Shown here one piece after another: positions 34,519 through 46,300 of a stretch of DNA of 64,000 bases. This stretch comes from Anaeramoeba flamelloides (taxonomy: Eukaryota; Metamonada; Anaeramoebidae): the NCBI GenBank assembly GCA_027625915.1, contig JANTQA010000011.1, positions 124,001 through 188,000 on the forward strand, in the 5' to 3' direction. The notes under the pieces were generated by a model. That model searched no databases. It was not told the DNA's origin and worked only from the letters and a program-made list of their open reading frames with translations. Position 1 is the stretch's first letter, and each line of letters opens with the position of its first letter. The position numbers and the translations under genes are program-made.

Positions 34519-37500
34519 TTGGGGTTTTTTAGTAAGGTGATTATATATAATGAATTAAATTAAATAAAAGCCAAATTAAAATTTTTTGTTTAAATTTTCA
34601 TGGTCAGTAATATTTCCAGGTTGTATATTTGAAAGGTATAAATTACTGAACAGAAATTCTAAAAAAAGATGTGTATTTAAATAAAAAATCAATAAATCAA
34701 TAAAAGTCTTTTAATACACAAAATTATAAAAATTAAAAAAAAAATAGTTTCAGGGACTAGTCTCTATTATTTTTTTTTTTGACCAATTTCTAAATCAGGA
34801 TTCCTTATTTAAATATAAGTTTAATTTTGAAAATAAACAGGGTATTTCAAATCTATATAATTGGCAAAAAAAATTCTCACTTTCTATTAAATTTAGGTAA
34901 ATAAATTATTATCTATTTGTCCCTTAAGTTTTTCATTATTTCTTTTCATATGGTCACCAATTATTATGTTATAATTTGTTAATACGTATTATTTTTTTCA
35001 GATTTAATTAGAATAGTTCAGTAAGATTCTTAATATGTAATATGATAAGATAAATAATGTATTATTGTCTTTAGTGTACCATTATAACATTATTTTATTT
35101 ATCTCTTGAAAATATTTTTTATTAAAATATGTTACTTCTTATTAAGTTATCTTTTTTTCAGTTTAATTCATTGAAAATTATTTTATTTGCCCTTTTTTCT
35201 TGTGAATTTAATTTTGTAAAAAAAACCAATTATGATCAAATTGTATTTCGTAACTTAAATTACAGAAGAACTTTTTAGATAAAATAAATAATAAAAAATA
35301 TGTTATGTCAAGAAATTTGTATCATAAATTATATAAACTCCATTTCAAAAACATTTACCCATTTAAAATCAAATTTTGTTAATAAATATTTTTATTTATT
35401 GAAGTTATCCATTTGAATAAAAAAAAATACTATTTTAGTAATAGGTTCAAAACACTAATATATTTGTTTTTTGTCAAAAAATAAAAAATAAAAAAAAAAT
35501 TGGGTCATTTATTATGAGATTTAGTTTACCAAACAAATGGTAAAATAAAAGTTTTTCTCAAACTATCTAGCAAGATCTTTTCTTTCTTTTTTTTTTTTTT
35601 CTAAATGTTTTAAGTTTCAATCTGGTGTTTTAAATGGCAATTATAGTATTTATTTTAAAAAAAAATGTATATCCCAAAAGAATAATTACAGGAAACCTCT
35701 AATAATTTATAACCAAATCAAAATTCGATATTTGGAAATTAATCATATTAGGAATTAATCTTGTTTCAATGAAGATTTCAGATTTTCATTGTTAGGATAT
35801 ATTTAGAAATGAAAATCTTCTGAATTTGGTTACAGTTGTTTTCAAAAAATGTAGACCAAAAGTGTTAAAAATTACTCTGCCATTAAAATGGGTGATTGAA
35901 AAAACTTTGAGTAGCACTTTTAAAAAATATTAAGCATCATTTTTTAAATAAATAGTGAAAACCAAATTAATTTTCAGAAAAACAAAAATTATGTTTGTTT
36001 ATTCTCAAATATTTTTCTATTTTTTTTTGGATTTTTTTTATAGTATTTTATAACCAGTTTACTATTATTCTACTATTCATGGCAAAATAAATGAAAACAA
36101 AATTTTCTTTCAGCTTTACAGAAAAAAAAGTTTTAAAAAATCATTTTCCATTTCAAATTTTTAATTCTAAGAGTTCACTCAAATTTCTAATTTCCTTTTT
36201 AGAATCGTGAACTTTGATGACTTATTTAAATTTTTGGAATGTTTTTTTTTTGAAAAGTTTTTTGAAAATTTTGATCTTTCTATTTTAAAATAAACAGTAG
36301 TATCAAAAGATTTAAATAAATTCAAGGTTAAAATATTTTTTATTTTACAAAATTGCTTGAAAAAATATTGATTTTTTTTCACCACTGTTTTAAGGGAGGT
36401 AATAAACTAAAAGTGAAATTATTTTGTATTTTAGAAAACATTTTTAATTTAGTATGGTGTAAAGTTTATTCTGAATTTTCCTGTCCAAATTATGGGAAAT
36501 TTATTAACACATTTTTGATAATTTGGTAATTTTTTCTTTTGACTTTTTTTTTTTATTTCTTTTGTAAATTTTGTCATTCGAAATAGGTGCAGTTTAACAG
36601 AAACGTTTTGGGACTCAGGTAACTTCTTAAGTCTGGAACAAATAGACGGTTAATGAATAGACCTACTAAGAGATATATTTTGTTCATTAGAACTTGATTG
36701 TTATTTTATTATCTAGGGTATTATTGATGTAATATTGTTTGATTATATGAGTGGTGTTAAAATAGACTTCTTCTGTCGAAAAGTATCATTCAAAAAAAAC
36801 AGAAACACTACTGGTATTTAAGTTCTTAATGGGAAAAAATTTTTACTTGTTTATCATTTCACTTTTTTCCACAAGATATTTCATGAATTTGTTGAGATTT
36901 ATGTTATCATTTTATTTTTTTGAGCTTTTTTTGTTAATGTGTTGAGAACTTTAGGAGAATTAAGAATCCTTAACCAAAGAATTTTGAATTGAAAAAGAGA
37001 AATAGGAAAATCAGGTGAAATTTTATCACAATAATAATTCGAATACCAGTAAATTACAAAAAAATTCTCAAATTTTAAATCTCTAGAATCCACAGATCGA
37101 TAGAACTCAAAAAAGGGTTTTGTGTTAATTGGAAAATTCTAGAAACAAAAGGGTTTGCAAAAACAAATATTTTTATCCATATTTTGAGGAAGGTTTTTTT
37201 TTTTTATTTATTTTTAACAGTATAACGAATTTTAATAGATTTTTTAAATCATTGAATTAACACTAATAGTCTTGTTTAATCCTTCAATAAATGAATCAAT
37301 TTTTTTGCATTTTAATTTTGTTTTCCTCGATTATTTGAAATTACCTGTAATTTATTTAAAAAGATTTCAAAAAAAAATAGCGAAATTAGATGAAGTAAAG
37401 GCTATAAAGCATAATTGTTCTTAATTTTTAATGAACCAAAAATGAATTTTATTTTAAAGTGATCTATTTTTTGTCATATCTAAAAAAATTCAAAAACCGA

Positions 37501-38110
37501 ATTCTAATCTAAGAATTAATCAAAATCGTGTATTATTAAATTACCATCAAACCCTTTTATTGAAAGTAAGAATTTCAAAGAAAAAAAGTGATCCTTTTTT
37601 GAGGATTCTTCTCAATTTAGAGAAGGAAAATAAAAATTTTCTGAAATGATAAATTATAAATTAAGGGATAGTAAATTTTAAAGTTAATTATCGATTGATT
37701 TAAGTTCAAACACGAACAAGAAATTCCTTGAACTCAAACAATTAATCAAAAAGTGGAAAAAAAAGCACCTATTTTCAAAAGATAATATTCTTTGAAAAAA
37801 AGGTTTACTGTTTGATTTGATTTAACCAGAGTAATTCATCTGTTTTAACTATTTTCTTCATTTTGAAAAATTTAAAACAACTTTCAGATTTTTGTCACTC
37901 TCAATACTTTATTGTAATTGTAGTACTAAAAAAAGAAAAAGGATTAGCTCTTAAAAAAATCAGAAAAGAAAAATATTTTGAACTTTTGCAATTTTATTGA
38001 AAAACCTTACAGCCGAAGGTTTCTCATTTTGGTTGTTTTTGTAATTAAATAAAATCCATAAATTAGATCACAAATTAAAAAATTATTTATTTTTTTTTTA
38101 TTTACTTCAA

Positions 38111-39315
38111 ATGGGTAACCAAATAAAAAAATTACAGTTCAAAAGAAAAATAAAAAACAAAGAATTCAGCAGAGATAATTTTCAAAAACTAAAAACTGTT
38201 GGTAAGGGGAGCTTTGGGAAAGTATATTTAGTTCAAGAAGAGGTAATTATTCCATTTCGTCTTTTCTTTGCAGACAAAAAAAGAGCCAACTAAACCCTGA
38301 ATCAAACATGATTAATTTTTCAAAACACAACAACCTCAAATAGGAAACAAGAAAAATCTTTGCAATGAAGGTATTAAACAAAAAAGAAATGATCAAAAGA
38401 AAGCAAGTCAAACACGTAATAACAGAAAAAAAAATATTGGAAAGGATCAAAAGCCCCTTTATTATTGATTACCATTCATCGTTCCAGAATAAAGAAAAAA
38501 TCTTCTTTGTTATGGAATATTTAAATGGTGGAGATCTCTTTGATCGGCTCAGCATTGAAAAATTCTTCACCGAGAAGCGTGTTCTCTTCTATGCGGCCTC
38601 AATCATTCTTGCACTTCAAACTATGCATAAACATGGTGCAATTTACAGAGACTTGAAACCAGAAAACATTTTAATTGATAGCAATGGGTACATAAAATTA
38701 ATAGATTTTGGCCTTTCCAGAATCCTCAAGTCTAAAAATAAAAGGAAAACAAAATATCAAAAATGTAAAACATGCTGTGGAACAGTAGAGTATATCGCAC
38801 CAGAAGTCATTTTAGGTCAGAAATATGGCATTGAAGTGGATTACTGGTCCTTAGGTATTTTAATATATGAAATGCTACACGGTCGGCCACCCTTTTATTC
38901 TGAAAACAAAAACGTAATGTATGAGAAAATTATATATGATGATCCCAAAATCTCAAGCTCCGTTTCTTCTGAAATGCAAAACTTGATCAGACAACTTTTA
39001 AATAAAAACCCTGAAAAAAGATTAGGATCACCTTACCAATTTAAAAATATTCACGACCATCCAGTATTTATCGATTTGGATTGGCAAAAACTTTATGAAA
39101 AAAAATACCAACCTGAATTTATTCCAAAGAGTAACGAATTCGATAATTCCCAATTCAATTCACAACAAGCTTTTCAAAAGAAATCCAAATCTCTTTTAGA
39201 TCCAAAAAAATTAAATTTAGAACCAATTGAGCATTTAACATTTAAAGGGTTTTATCCAATAACAAACAACACCCAAATATTGAAAAATGTTCAAAAAATA
39301 AAAAATATTCATTAA
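38111..39315 (+). CDS. AGC-family serine/threonine protein kinase, two exons
   Basis: Exons 38111-38242 and 38344-39315 (GAAGAG|GTAATT...AAATAG|GAAACA, phase 0), 367 aa. The kinase domain is complete: GKGSFGKVY glycine loop, AMKVL lysine, TEKKIL with the alpha-C Glu, IYRDLKPEN catalytic loop, IDFGLSR, then KTCCGTVEYIAPEV activation segment, DYWSLGILIYEML and EKRLGS. YRDLKPEN, the RLGS block and a C-terminal extension place it in the AGC group near Akt/SGK/S6K. The tail ends with HLTFKGFYP, a degenerate hydrophobic-motif-like site. The usual CGTPE is CCGTVE, lacking the proline. There is no PH, C2 or other regulatory domain, so it is a minimal kinase. It starts MGNQIKK, possibly N-myristoylated, though residue 6 is not the preferred Ser/Thr. 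The 101-bp intron lies just after the glycine loop. Confidence 0.9.
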
Positions 39316-39714
39316 TTCGGTGTTACCTTAATCCAAATTTTCGATAACAAATTTTCTGGGGGTACAAAAATTAATGCTATTTTTTTGTTATTATTTCTTT
39401 GTTTTTAATAAACAATTTATAGAGTGATTAATTTTTCGCCAAAAACAAACATTTATAATATTTTAAATTCTAAAAAACAAAATTATTGTGTTTTGAAATG
39501 TTTGTAAAATATAATTTGTTTTTTAATATTTTAAATAATTTTTTCCAATTTGTAAAATTTCCGGTTTTTTTTTTTCAAAAATAATATATAATGTAATAAA
39601 TCTTAGAAACATATTTTTATGTTTTTTGTTTTTTTTTTTGGTTTTGGTTTTTCATGTTAAAGATAAAATTGGTCTTAACATAAATTATAATGTTTTCTAC
39701 ATCTAAAGATGTAA

Positions 39715-39905
39715 CAATTTTTCAAATTCAACCTTTCCAAGGCTACCGTGAAATTTTTTCAATATCAAAATTTGGTGTTGATTTAAATTTTTAAATATAA
39801 GAATATAAGAATAAATAAAGCACATTTTGATAAAAAAAAAATTCCTAAATGAGCCAATATTCAAGAATTTTTTCTGATTTTCAAAAAATAAATATTCAAA
39901 ACCTA
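39715..39905 (-). mobile_element. Partial inverted copy of the adjacent 400-bp element
   Basis: Contains CTTTCCAAGGCTACCGTGAA, the arm tip of the element at 39945-40344, and CTAAATGAGCCAATATTCAA, the exact complement of part of that element's internal region (about 40205-40235). It is therefore a truncated copy in the opposite orientation, lying about 40 bp from the complete one. Confidence 0.7.
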
Positions 39906-39944
39906 AAATGAATTTAAAAATCGAAAATTTGTTGAGAAACGATA

Positions 39945-40344
39945 CAGCTGTTCCAAGGCTACCGTGAATTTTTATATGAATCAAATTTTGATGCTGACAT
40001 AGATTTTTAAAAAGTTGGATATGAGGATAAGAAAGCTCATATTGAAAAAAATTTTTCACAAATGAACTTATTTCAAAGATTTTCTTGTGGTAAGATCAAA
40101 AATATTTTCGGTATTTCAAGAGAAACTTTTAAGTGGCATCTCAACAGATTTTCCAGGTTTGAAGCAATTTAGGGATCTGAAAATTAATTTTTCTTGTATC
40201 AGAAAAAATTCTTGAATATTGGCTCATTTAGGAAATTTTTTTTTCAATATGAGCTTTCTTATCCTCATATCCAACTTTTTAAAAATCTATGTCAGCATCA
40301 AAATTTGATTCATATAAAAATTCACGGTAAACTTGGAAAGACTG
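39945..40344 (+). mobile_element. 400-bp TA-flanked element with arms of about 115 bp
   Basis: Ends TA|CAGCTGTTCCAAGGCTACCG and CGGTAAACTTGGAAAGACTG|TA. The arms continue inward as an almost perfect inverted repeat: TTGATGCTGACATAGATTTT and GATATGAGGATAAGAAAGCT on the left recur complemented on the right. Only about 170 bp of unique sequence lie between them. Tips resemble those of the 513-bp family (CAGC-GTTCC), so both may use one transposase. Confidence 0.85.
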
Positions 40345-40406
40345 TATAAAATTTACTCTTAAAAAAAAGAATATTTTTTGATCATATCACAAGATTATTT
40401 TACATA

Positions 40407-40919
40407 CAGCCGCTCCAACCCTACTGTGGAATCTATGATAAACAGAAAATTCATTTTCTTTATCATACTTGGCTTTTTATGACAGGATTTTATGGTGATG
40501 TGATAGCCTATTACAAAACGGGAAATTTTATAATAGAACAAAAATTTCATAAAGAAAAAATATTAAAATTTGAATTTTTGTGATACAAAACTTTCTGAAT
40601 GATTCATAATTGGAAAATTTTTCAGGTTTTTAGTGGATCCTTCATTTATAAATACCTTAAAATCAAAAGGCTAGACCATTTTATAGAAATCATCAAAATT
40701 GATCTTCGATCTTTGGAAGCTTTGTTTTGAATTTTTAAATTTGTTCCAAAAACTACAAGATTTGTTTCAAGTTCTTTTAAATAAGAAATTTTTTTAAAAA
40801 ACTTATGTCAAACCATAAAACGTATATAGCATATAACCGAAGATTTTTTTTTGTATTTAACTGAGAGAAAAGGTCAATTTCTATGTCTGTCAAATTTCAC
40901 GATAGGTTTGGAATTGCTG
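40407..40919 (-). mobile_element. TA-flanked MITE with CAGC-GTTCC tips, copy 2 (513 bp)
   Basis: Left end TA|CAGCCGCTCCAACCCTACTG, right end GATAGGTTTGGAATTGCTG|TA. It matches 14737-15249 in the reverse orientation and has the same length. It lies only about 60 bp from the 400-bp element, so this 1.2-kb patch is a small cluster of TA-targeting elements. Confidence 0.8.
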
Positions 40920-41131
40920 TATCAATTTATGATAAATTATTTTATCAATGAATAAATTAATATTGACTTCCAGTTTTGAAAAATTATTATCAGAATCAAA
41001 TTTTGTTTCATATTTAAATTCAATCATGATTACCCCGGTGACACAGTAGTCCTTTAATTTTAAAATGATTTGAGTTTTAACTTTCCTCTTGGGTATATAT
41101 GTGAAAGTGATAGTGGTTATATTGTACGTAA

Positions 41132-41134
<3 letters not shown>

Positions 41135-41179
<45 letters not shown>
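41135..41179. repeat. (TA)n microsatellite
   Basis: About 45 bp of TA repeats directly before the CATTCCAAAAATTTGG-tipped element. Confidence 0.9.
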
Positions 41180-41181
<2 letters not shown>

Positions 41182-41182
41182 T

Positions 41183-42740
41183 AACCCCATTCCAAAAATT
41201 TGGACACCTCAAAATCAAAAATAAGTAAAAAAAAAAAAACAATTTATTCTATTTTTCCAAACCTAATATAAAACCACATTTAAGTTACATAGTATTAATT
41301 TTTTTGTAAGTAATGCTTTTCATCCAAATAAAATAAAAAAAGATAAAACTCAAAAAAAAAAAAAATTACTGTGTCCAAAATGATCAAACGAATGGAACAA
41401 AAAATGTATTGGTAAATTTGTTGAAATTTCAACAAATTTATTGTTGATCGATCAAATGATAAGATAACATGGATTAATTGTATATGATTTTTCAATTGAA
41501 CAAACTCAACAGTAACCTTCTATCAACCATTGAAAAAAAATTACAGATCTAACCAAAGATATTACGTAACTGGAAAAAAGGAAATGAAAACAAAACAAAA
41601 AAGACAAAAAATACAATAGTTTGTAAAATCAAAATTATTCTCGAATTGACTTTAAAGTGGAGTATTGCTATTTTTTATTCAAAGATCTACTCCATTCTTA
41701 GCGTATCGAAATGAAATCAACTTTTTACCCTTAAAATGATTTTAAACTTGAGAAAATGGAAATTTATCCAAAAACTTAACAAAATAAAATATAAAAAAAT
41801 CACAAAACTTATTAAATTTGACGATAATTCAAATAAATAAATAAATATTTGGAAAAAAAAAATATTAATAAATTAAAAATTAAGATAAAAAACAATACTT
41901 TAATATTTTAAAAAACAATCAAAGTTGGAAAATTAAAGAATACTATAAAATTATTAAAAATGAAAACTTTAACTTTAAAATAAAAAACTATCTTAAATTT
42001 AAATCCAGTACTACTTTTCTAAAATTTCGCACTTTTACGAACGGGCTAAATAGATACTCATATGTCTTGAAAAAGAAATCAGAATATGATACATTTAAAA
42101 AAAAAGAAAAATACAAAAAATGTGATTATTGTAATCAATATTATGAAAATATAAATCACTTTATTTGGAATTGTGAAAGATAAAAATTTATCAGAATCAA
42201 ATGGAAAAAAAAAAATTAGCCAAAATTTTAGAAAAAAACTCATATAAAAATGTAATTCTTAGAAAAAATACTCAAAATCTACTTAATCTGGTTAATCAAA
42301 ATTACGAAATTTATTGTTCTTGTCGAGAATTTTTCATCAAAGCTCTAATGGTTAGAAAAATTAAGGTAATAAAGAAAAAATGAAAATAAAAAAAATGAAA
42401 ATAAACAATTCCTAAAATAGTAAAAAAATATACAAATTCGGGTAATTAGTGCCCCACTTTTTGAAGTCGTGGAATACCAATTTATTAATCACAGTTTGTG
42501 GAATCTTATTATTAATTGATAATCTTTCTATCAGGTTTTTACTCCTCCTTTTTCAGGGTCTGGATAATTTTTAATTTGGTCATGTGAATGATATAATATT
42601 TTTTTACTTTAATGTTTTAATTATTTTTCTTCTTCTCTTTTTAATTTAGTAATTTTTCTTTGATTACTCCTTTCTCACAATAAATATAAGTATTGCTATT
42701 TTTTCAACAATTTAAACTGTGTCCAAATTTTTGGAATTTA
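41183..42740. mobile_element. CATTCCAAAAATTTGGACAC-tipped MITE, split by a LINE insertion
   Basis: Left tip CCCATTCCAAAAATTTGGAC, right tip GTGTCCAAATTTTTGGAATT, an inverted repeat of about 20 bp. The outer parts, 41183-41676 and 42705-42740 (about 530 bp together), align with 55439-55953, sharing CAACAAATTTATTGTTGATC-like and GATCGATCAAATGATAAGAT blocks and GAAATAGTTTGTAAAATC-like ends. Between them lies a LINE fragment. In the minus-strand frame a block resembling LSFDRSTI is seen in both copies and is faintly like a transposase helix-turn-helix, but this is weak. Confidence 0.75.
41677..42688 (+). mobile_element. 5'-truncated LINE insertion with 16-bp target-site duplication
   Basis: The 16-bp sequence AGTATTGCTATTTTTT occurs at 41661-41676 and again at 42689-42704, flanking about 1 kb that is missing from the homologous element at 55439. 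The insert carries the C-terminal end of a LINE polyprotein on the plus strand: FLKFRTFTNGLNRYSYVLKK, then CDYCNQYYENINHFIWNC (42121-42174), a C-x2-C-x8-H-x4-C zinc motif typical of LINE ORF2 ends. A stop follows, then another open stretch at 42201-42383. There are frame breaks upstream (about 41700-41950), so it is inactive. Its 3' tail (42425-42560) has a second, antisense copy near 47560-47815. Confidence 0.87.
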
Positions 42741-43396
42741 TAATAAATTTAATTTATTTCTTCACTGGTGCCTATCCTTGTTCTATAAATATCTATCTAT
42801 CTATATATATATATATTCTATTTCTAAAAAAAAATCAGGAAAATTTCTTTTAATATGTCATTATTTTTTTAAATTCAAAAAAAAAATTTCATATTTCCAA
42901 AATTGTTATTCCATATTGATTAATTCTTCATAATTAATATGATTTGTTTCTTTGTAAGAGAATCATAATTAAAGAAATTAAAGTTTATGATTTCAATTTT
43001 AATAATATTTTTAAGAGTAGAAATTTATTTTTTTTTTTTTCTTGATCATAATTTATTTTTTAAGTGATTTAAATTTTGATTAACTTTCAATAAATATGAA
43101 AAAAAATAATTTAAAAAATCAAAGTATGTTAATTGTAATTTATTATCATCTATTTTATTATGTTATATTGATAGGAATTAATCAAAATCATCAAAAACAT
43201 TGATTTATTGAAAAAAAAAAAAAAAGTAAAATTTTCAAAATATAAATAATATAAAGAGACAAAAAAAAAAAAATTTCTCAATTCTTGTAATTTTTTTTTG
43301 ATTTATTTATTTATTTAAAGTACGAATTAATCAAATGTTGTTTGTTTTTCTTTCGTAATTACTAGTATTAAAACAAAACAAAAGGAAAGTTTGAAT
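42741..43396. other. Intergenic, downstream of tRNase Z
   Basis: AT-rich sequence with an interrupted (TA)n at about 42797-42815. It should contain the 3' UTR of the minus-strand tRNase Z gene. No gene is seen. Confidence 0.5.
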
Positions 43397-46300
43397 TTAA
43401 TCTTCAAGTAAATATTCACAAATGGTTTTCGAAGTATCCCCAATTTGATGGATGTTTTTTGGTGTTATTGACATAAGATCAAAGGCAAAGCCGATTTTTG
43501 AATTTAAAAAGGATTCTATTACGTTCCGTTTATTTTTAGGGGAATAATGTGTTAATAATAGCCAATGTGCTTCAATTTGTTGGAAAATTTCGATAGTTTC
43601 AAATATTGTTGTATGATATTTTTTTTTCAAGTTTTTATCTGAGGAAAGAAAGGCAGTTTCGTGAATTAATACCTCTGCGCCTTTACCAAGCTTGATTAAT
43701 TCTTGGCTTGGTTTGCAATCGCCTGAATAAACAATCTTCATTCCATTTCTGATTAGAATAATTGCGTGTGCTTCAGCACAGTGTATTACTGGTATTTGTA
43801 TAATCTTTTGAAAATGGTCTGAAAAAGATTCAAATTTGGGTATGTTTTGGGTATTATTGTTGTAATATTGATCAAATTGTTGGTGTGTATAAATTTTACA
43901 AAATTCAAGATCTTGCGAAATATAATTAATTCCTTTTATTAAAAGTTTTAATTGTGTTGGCCCAACAATTAATGGCTCTTGGTAATTTTCTAAAGATCCA
44001 AATTTTAATTTATAAGCTTTTTCTCGCATATACAATAATTTCAATAAACCATTGCAATGGTCACCATGTATATGGCTAATCCAAATAAACTTTAGATCAA
44101 GTAATATTTTGTTAATATTTTCCTTGTAAAAAATCATCAATTGGCCAAACGAGCCTTCCCCGCAATCCAACATAATGTTAAAATCATCTGTGACTTTTAT
44201 AAATATGCCTGGTGTGTTTCTATATTTTGATTGTATTCCTCCACCTGTCCCTAAAAATAAAATTTGTGTAAATAAATTTTCCATTGTTTTTTCGTTCGAA
44301 CTATTATTAAGATTTATCTTGTTCTTTTTCTTATTGGTGGTGATGTTGTTGTTGTTATTTTTCTTATTTGTGCTTCCATCTTTTTCATCCTTGTTATTAA
44401 GAATAATGTTATTTTGATTCATTTTTAAACTTACCCTTTTTAAAATATTTTTCTCTTTATTAATTCTTTCTCTGGTTTTTTTTTGAAAAGATAAATCAAT
44501 GCCAAATAATTTAATTGGAACAAAATGAAATTTCATTTGATTTGTGCCAAAAGTATATTTATCATTAAATGTTATTTTTAATTCCTTTTTTTTCTTTTCA
44601 GTAAAGTTTTCAATATATTGTGGATCTTTTACAAATAATTCATAATTGTTTAAATTGATTGGGAATAGATTTGAGTTTACCAGATTACATTTAGAAAGAT
44701 AGAAAAATGAGCTATGGAATGGAATATTAAAAGGGAGTGAAAAAATATTTTGTTGTTTATATAAAAATACATGTTGGGTCTGTGGCCCAAATTTAATAAC
44801 CCAATTTTGAAAGCGTTTATCTGAAAGAATTTCATCATTTATCCAATAAAAAATGGTATATAATTGCTTTTTTTGTGTATTATTATTTTTTGTTAATTGA
44901 TAATCATTGAATTCATCAGAATGTATTAAACTATTCAGAAAAGATTTGTTTGGTATATCAATTATAAGAAATGAAATGTTGATATTTGGGGAAATGACAT
45001 CTTCTGGTTTAATTATTTCGCCGTTCTGTAGTGTTATGGGTTTTCCTTTTGATAATTGTGCTATTTTGTATTGAAAGATGATTATTTAAATAAGAATATA
45101 AAATTCAGAGGAAAATATTTTTTTAAATTTTAATATAATTTATTGGTCAATCCTTTCTTTTGATTTGACATATTAAGTAGAATCATCAATTTAATTTTAT
45201 AGTTAAGAAATGTGGTTTAGTGTTTCCATCAATTGTCATGTGTTTGAGTTGTTTCCACTACTGCCAGTTTCACTTTTAAGACACAAACTTTCAACTGGAT
45301 TTAAGGCACAATAAAAATCTCAAATTAAGGCACAAAATTTTGGATTCTAGTAAAATAATTTGTAAAAAAAAAAATCCAAATTTTGTGCCTTAATTTGGAG
45401 AACATGATTTTTTTTCTAAAATCTTCTAAATCTAAAAATCTTCTAAAAAATTTATATTGAATAAAACGATGAATAAATGTTTTTAGAAGATGTTTTGGGA
45501 TTTAAAAACTTTGATTTTGGAAAACTTAATATTTTGTGATTTAATTTTAAAAAAGTAAAGAATTCTCTCAAAAATCTCAAGAATTTTTTGAAATTTTGCA
45601 ACTTTAAACTGATAAAATTGTTTAGAAAATGTAATTAATGATAGTTCTTGAAAAAAATAAAGAGCAAAATAACTTCATACATCTTTATTCTAAAAATTTT
45701 GAAAGATCAAAGTCGAATTTAAATTAGTTAAACATGCAAATTCCCTTTATTGTGGATTCCCTTTGAGAATTGTGTTTTTAGATGATTTATTTAAATTCTT
45801 CTATTTAGGAGTTACTTTTATTTTTTTAACAAGTTTAAGCAAAAATTTGTTCCTTTTGGTTTAGAATTCACAACAATAGTAATGTGTTGTAAATAGCATT
45901 TTTTGTCAATCTTTAACAGATTACTAAGATTTCACAAATAATATTTTTTTCTGATTTGAGTATTAGCAAAACATCCAGTCAAAATTGGTTTGGATTTGAA
46001 TTGCCTTTTGAGATTAAGTTTAGAATTAATACAAATCATACAAAAATATTAAATACTTTTGTTTCCAAAATTTCATCATAATTACCAATTTTTTGAAATT
46101 AATTGTTTTTTTTTGTTACAAAATTAATTGATCTTTCAAGATCTACATTAATCACTTATAAAATTTCTTCAAATAAACCTATTTCTTGCATATGTGTATT
46201 TTTTTTCATCCATTTCATATGTTTCTTTTTTTTCGACAGTTCATCATCATTTTTTCAGGAGGTTAAAATTTTGTCTACATTGATGTTAAAAACTTGTTTT

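Larger units (their letters stand above)
32337..38110. other. Long intergenic region between striatin and the AGC kinase
   Basis: About 5.8 kb without a supported gene. It holds a 580-bp element directly downstream of striatin, (TA)n tracts at 33009-33033, 34224-34250 and 34474-34518, and inverted copies of a GGGCCAACTT-like motif at about 33470 and 33830. The last 150 bp must contain the kinase promoter. Open frames here are Phe/Leu/Lys-rich composition artefacts. Confidence 0.55.

Noticed and set aside
41295-41495. Minus-strand frame in the split MITE, with a LSFDRSTI block that recalls a transposase helix-turn-helix
   Set aside because: The match is a few residues long, and the frames of the two copies differ; not enough for a transposase call.
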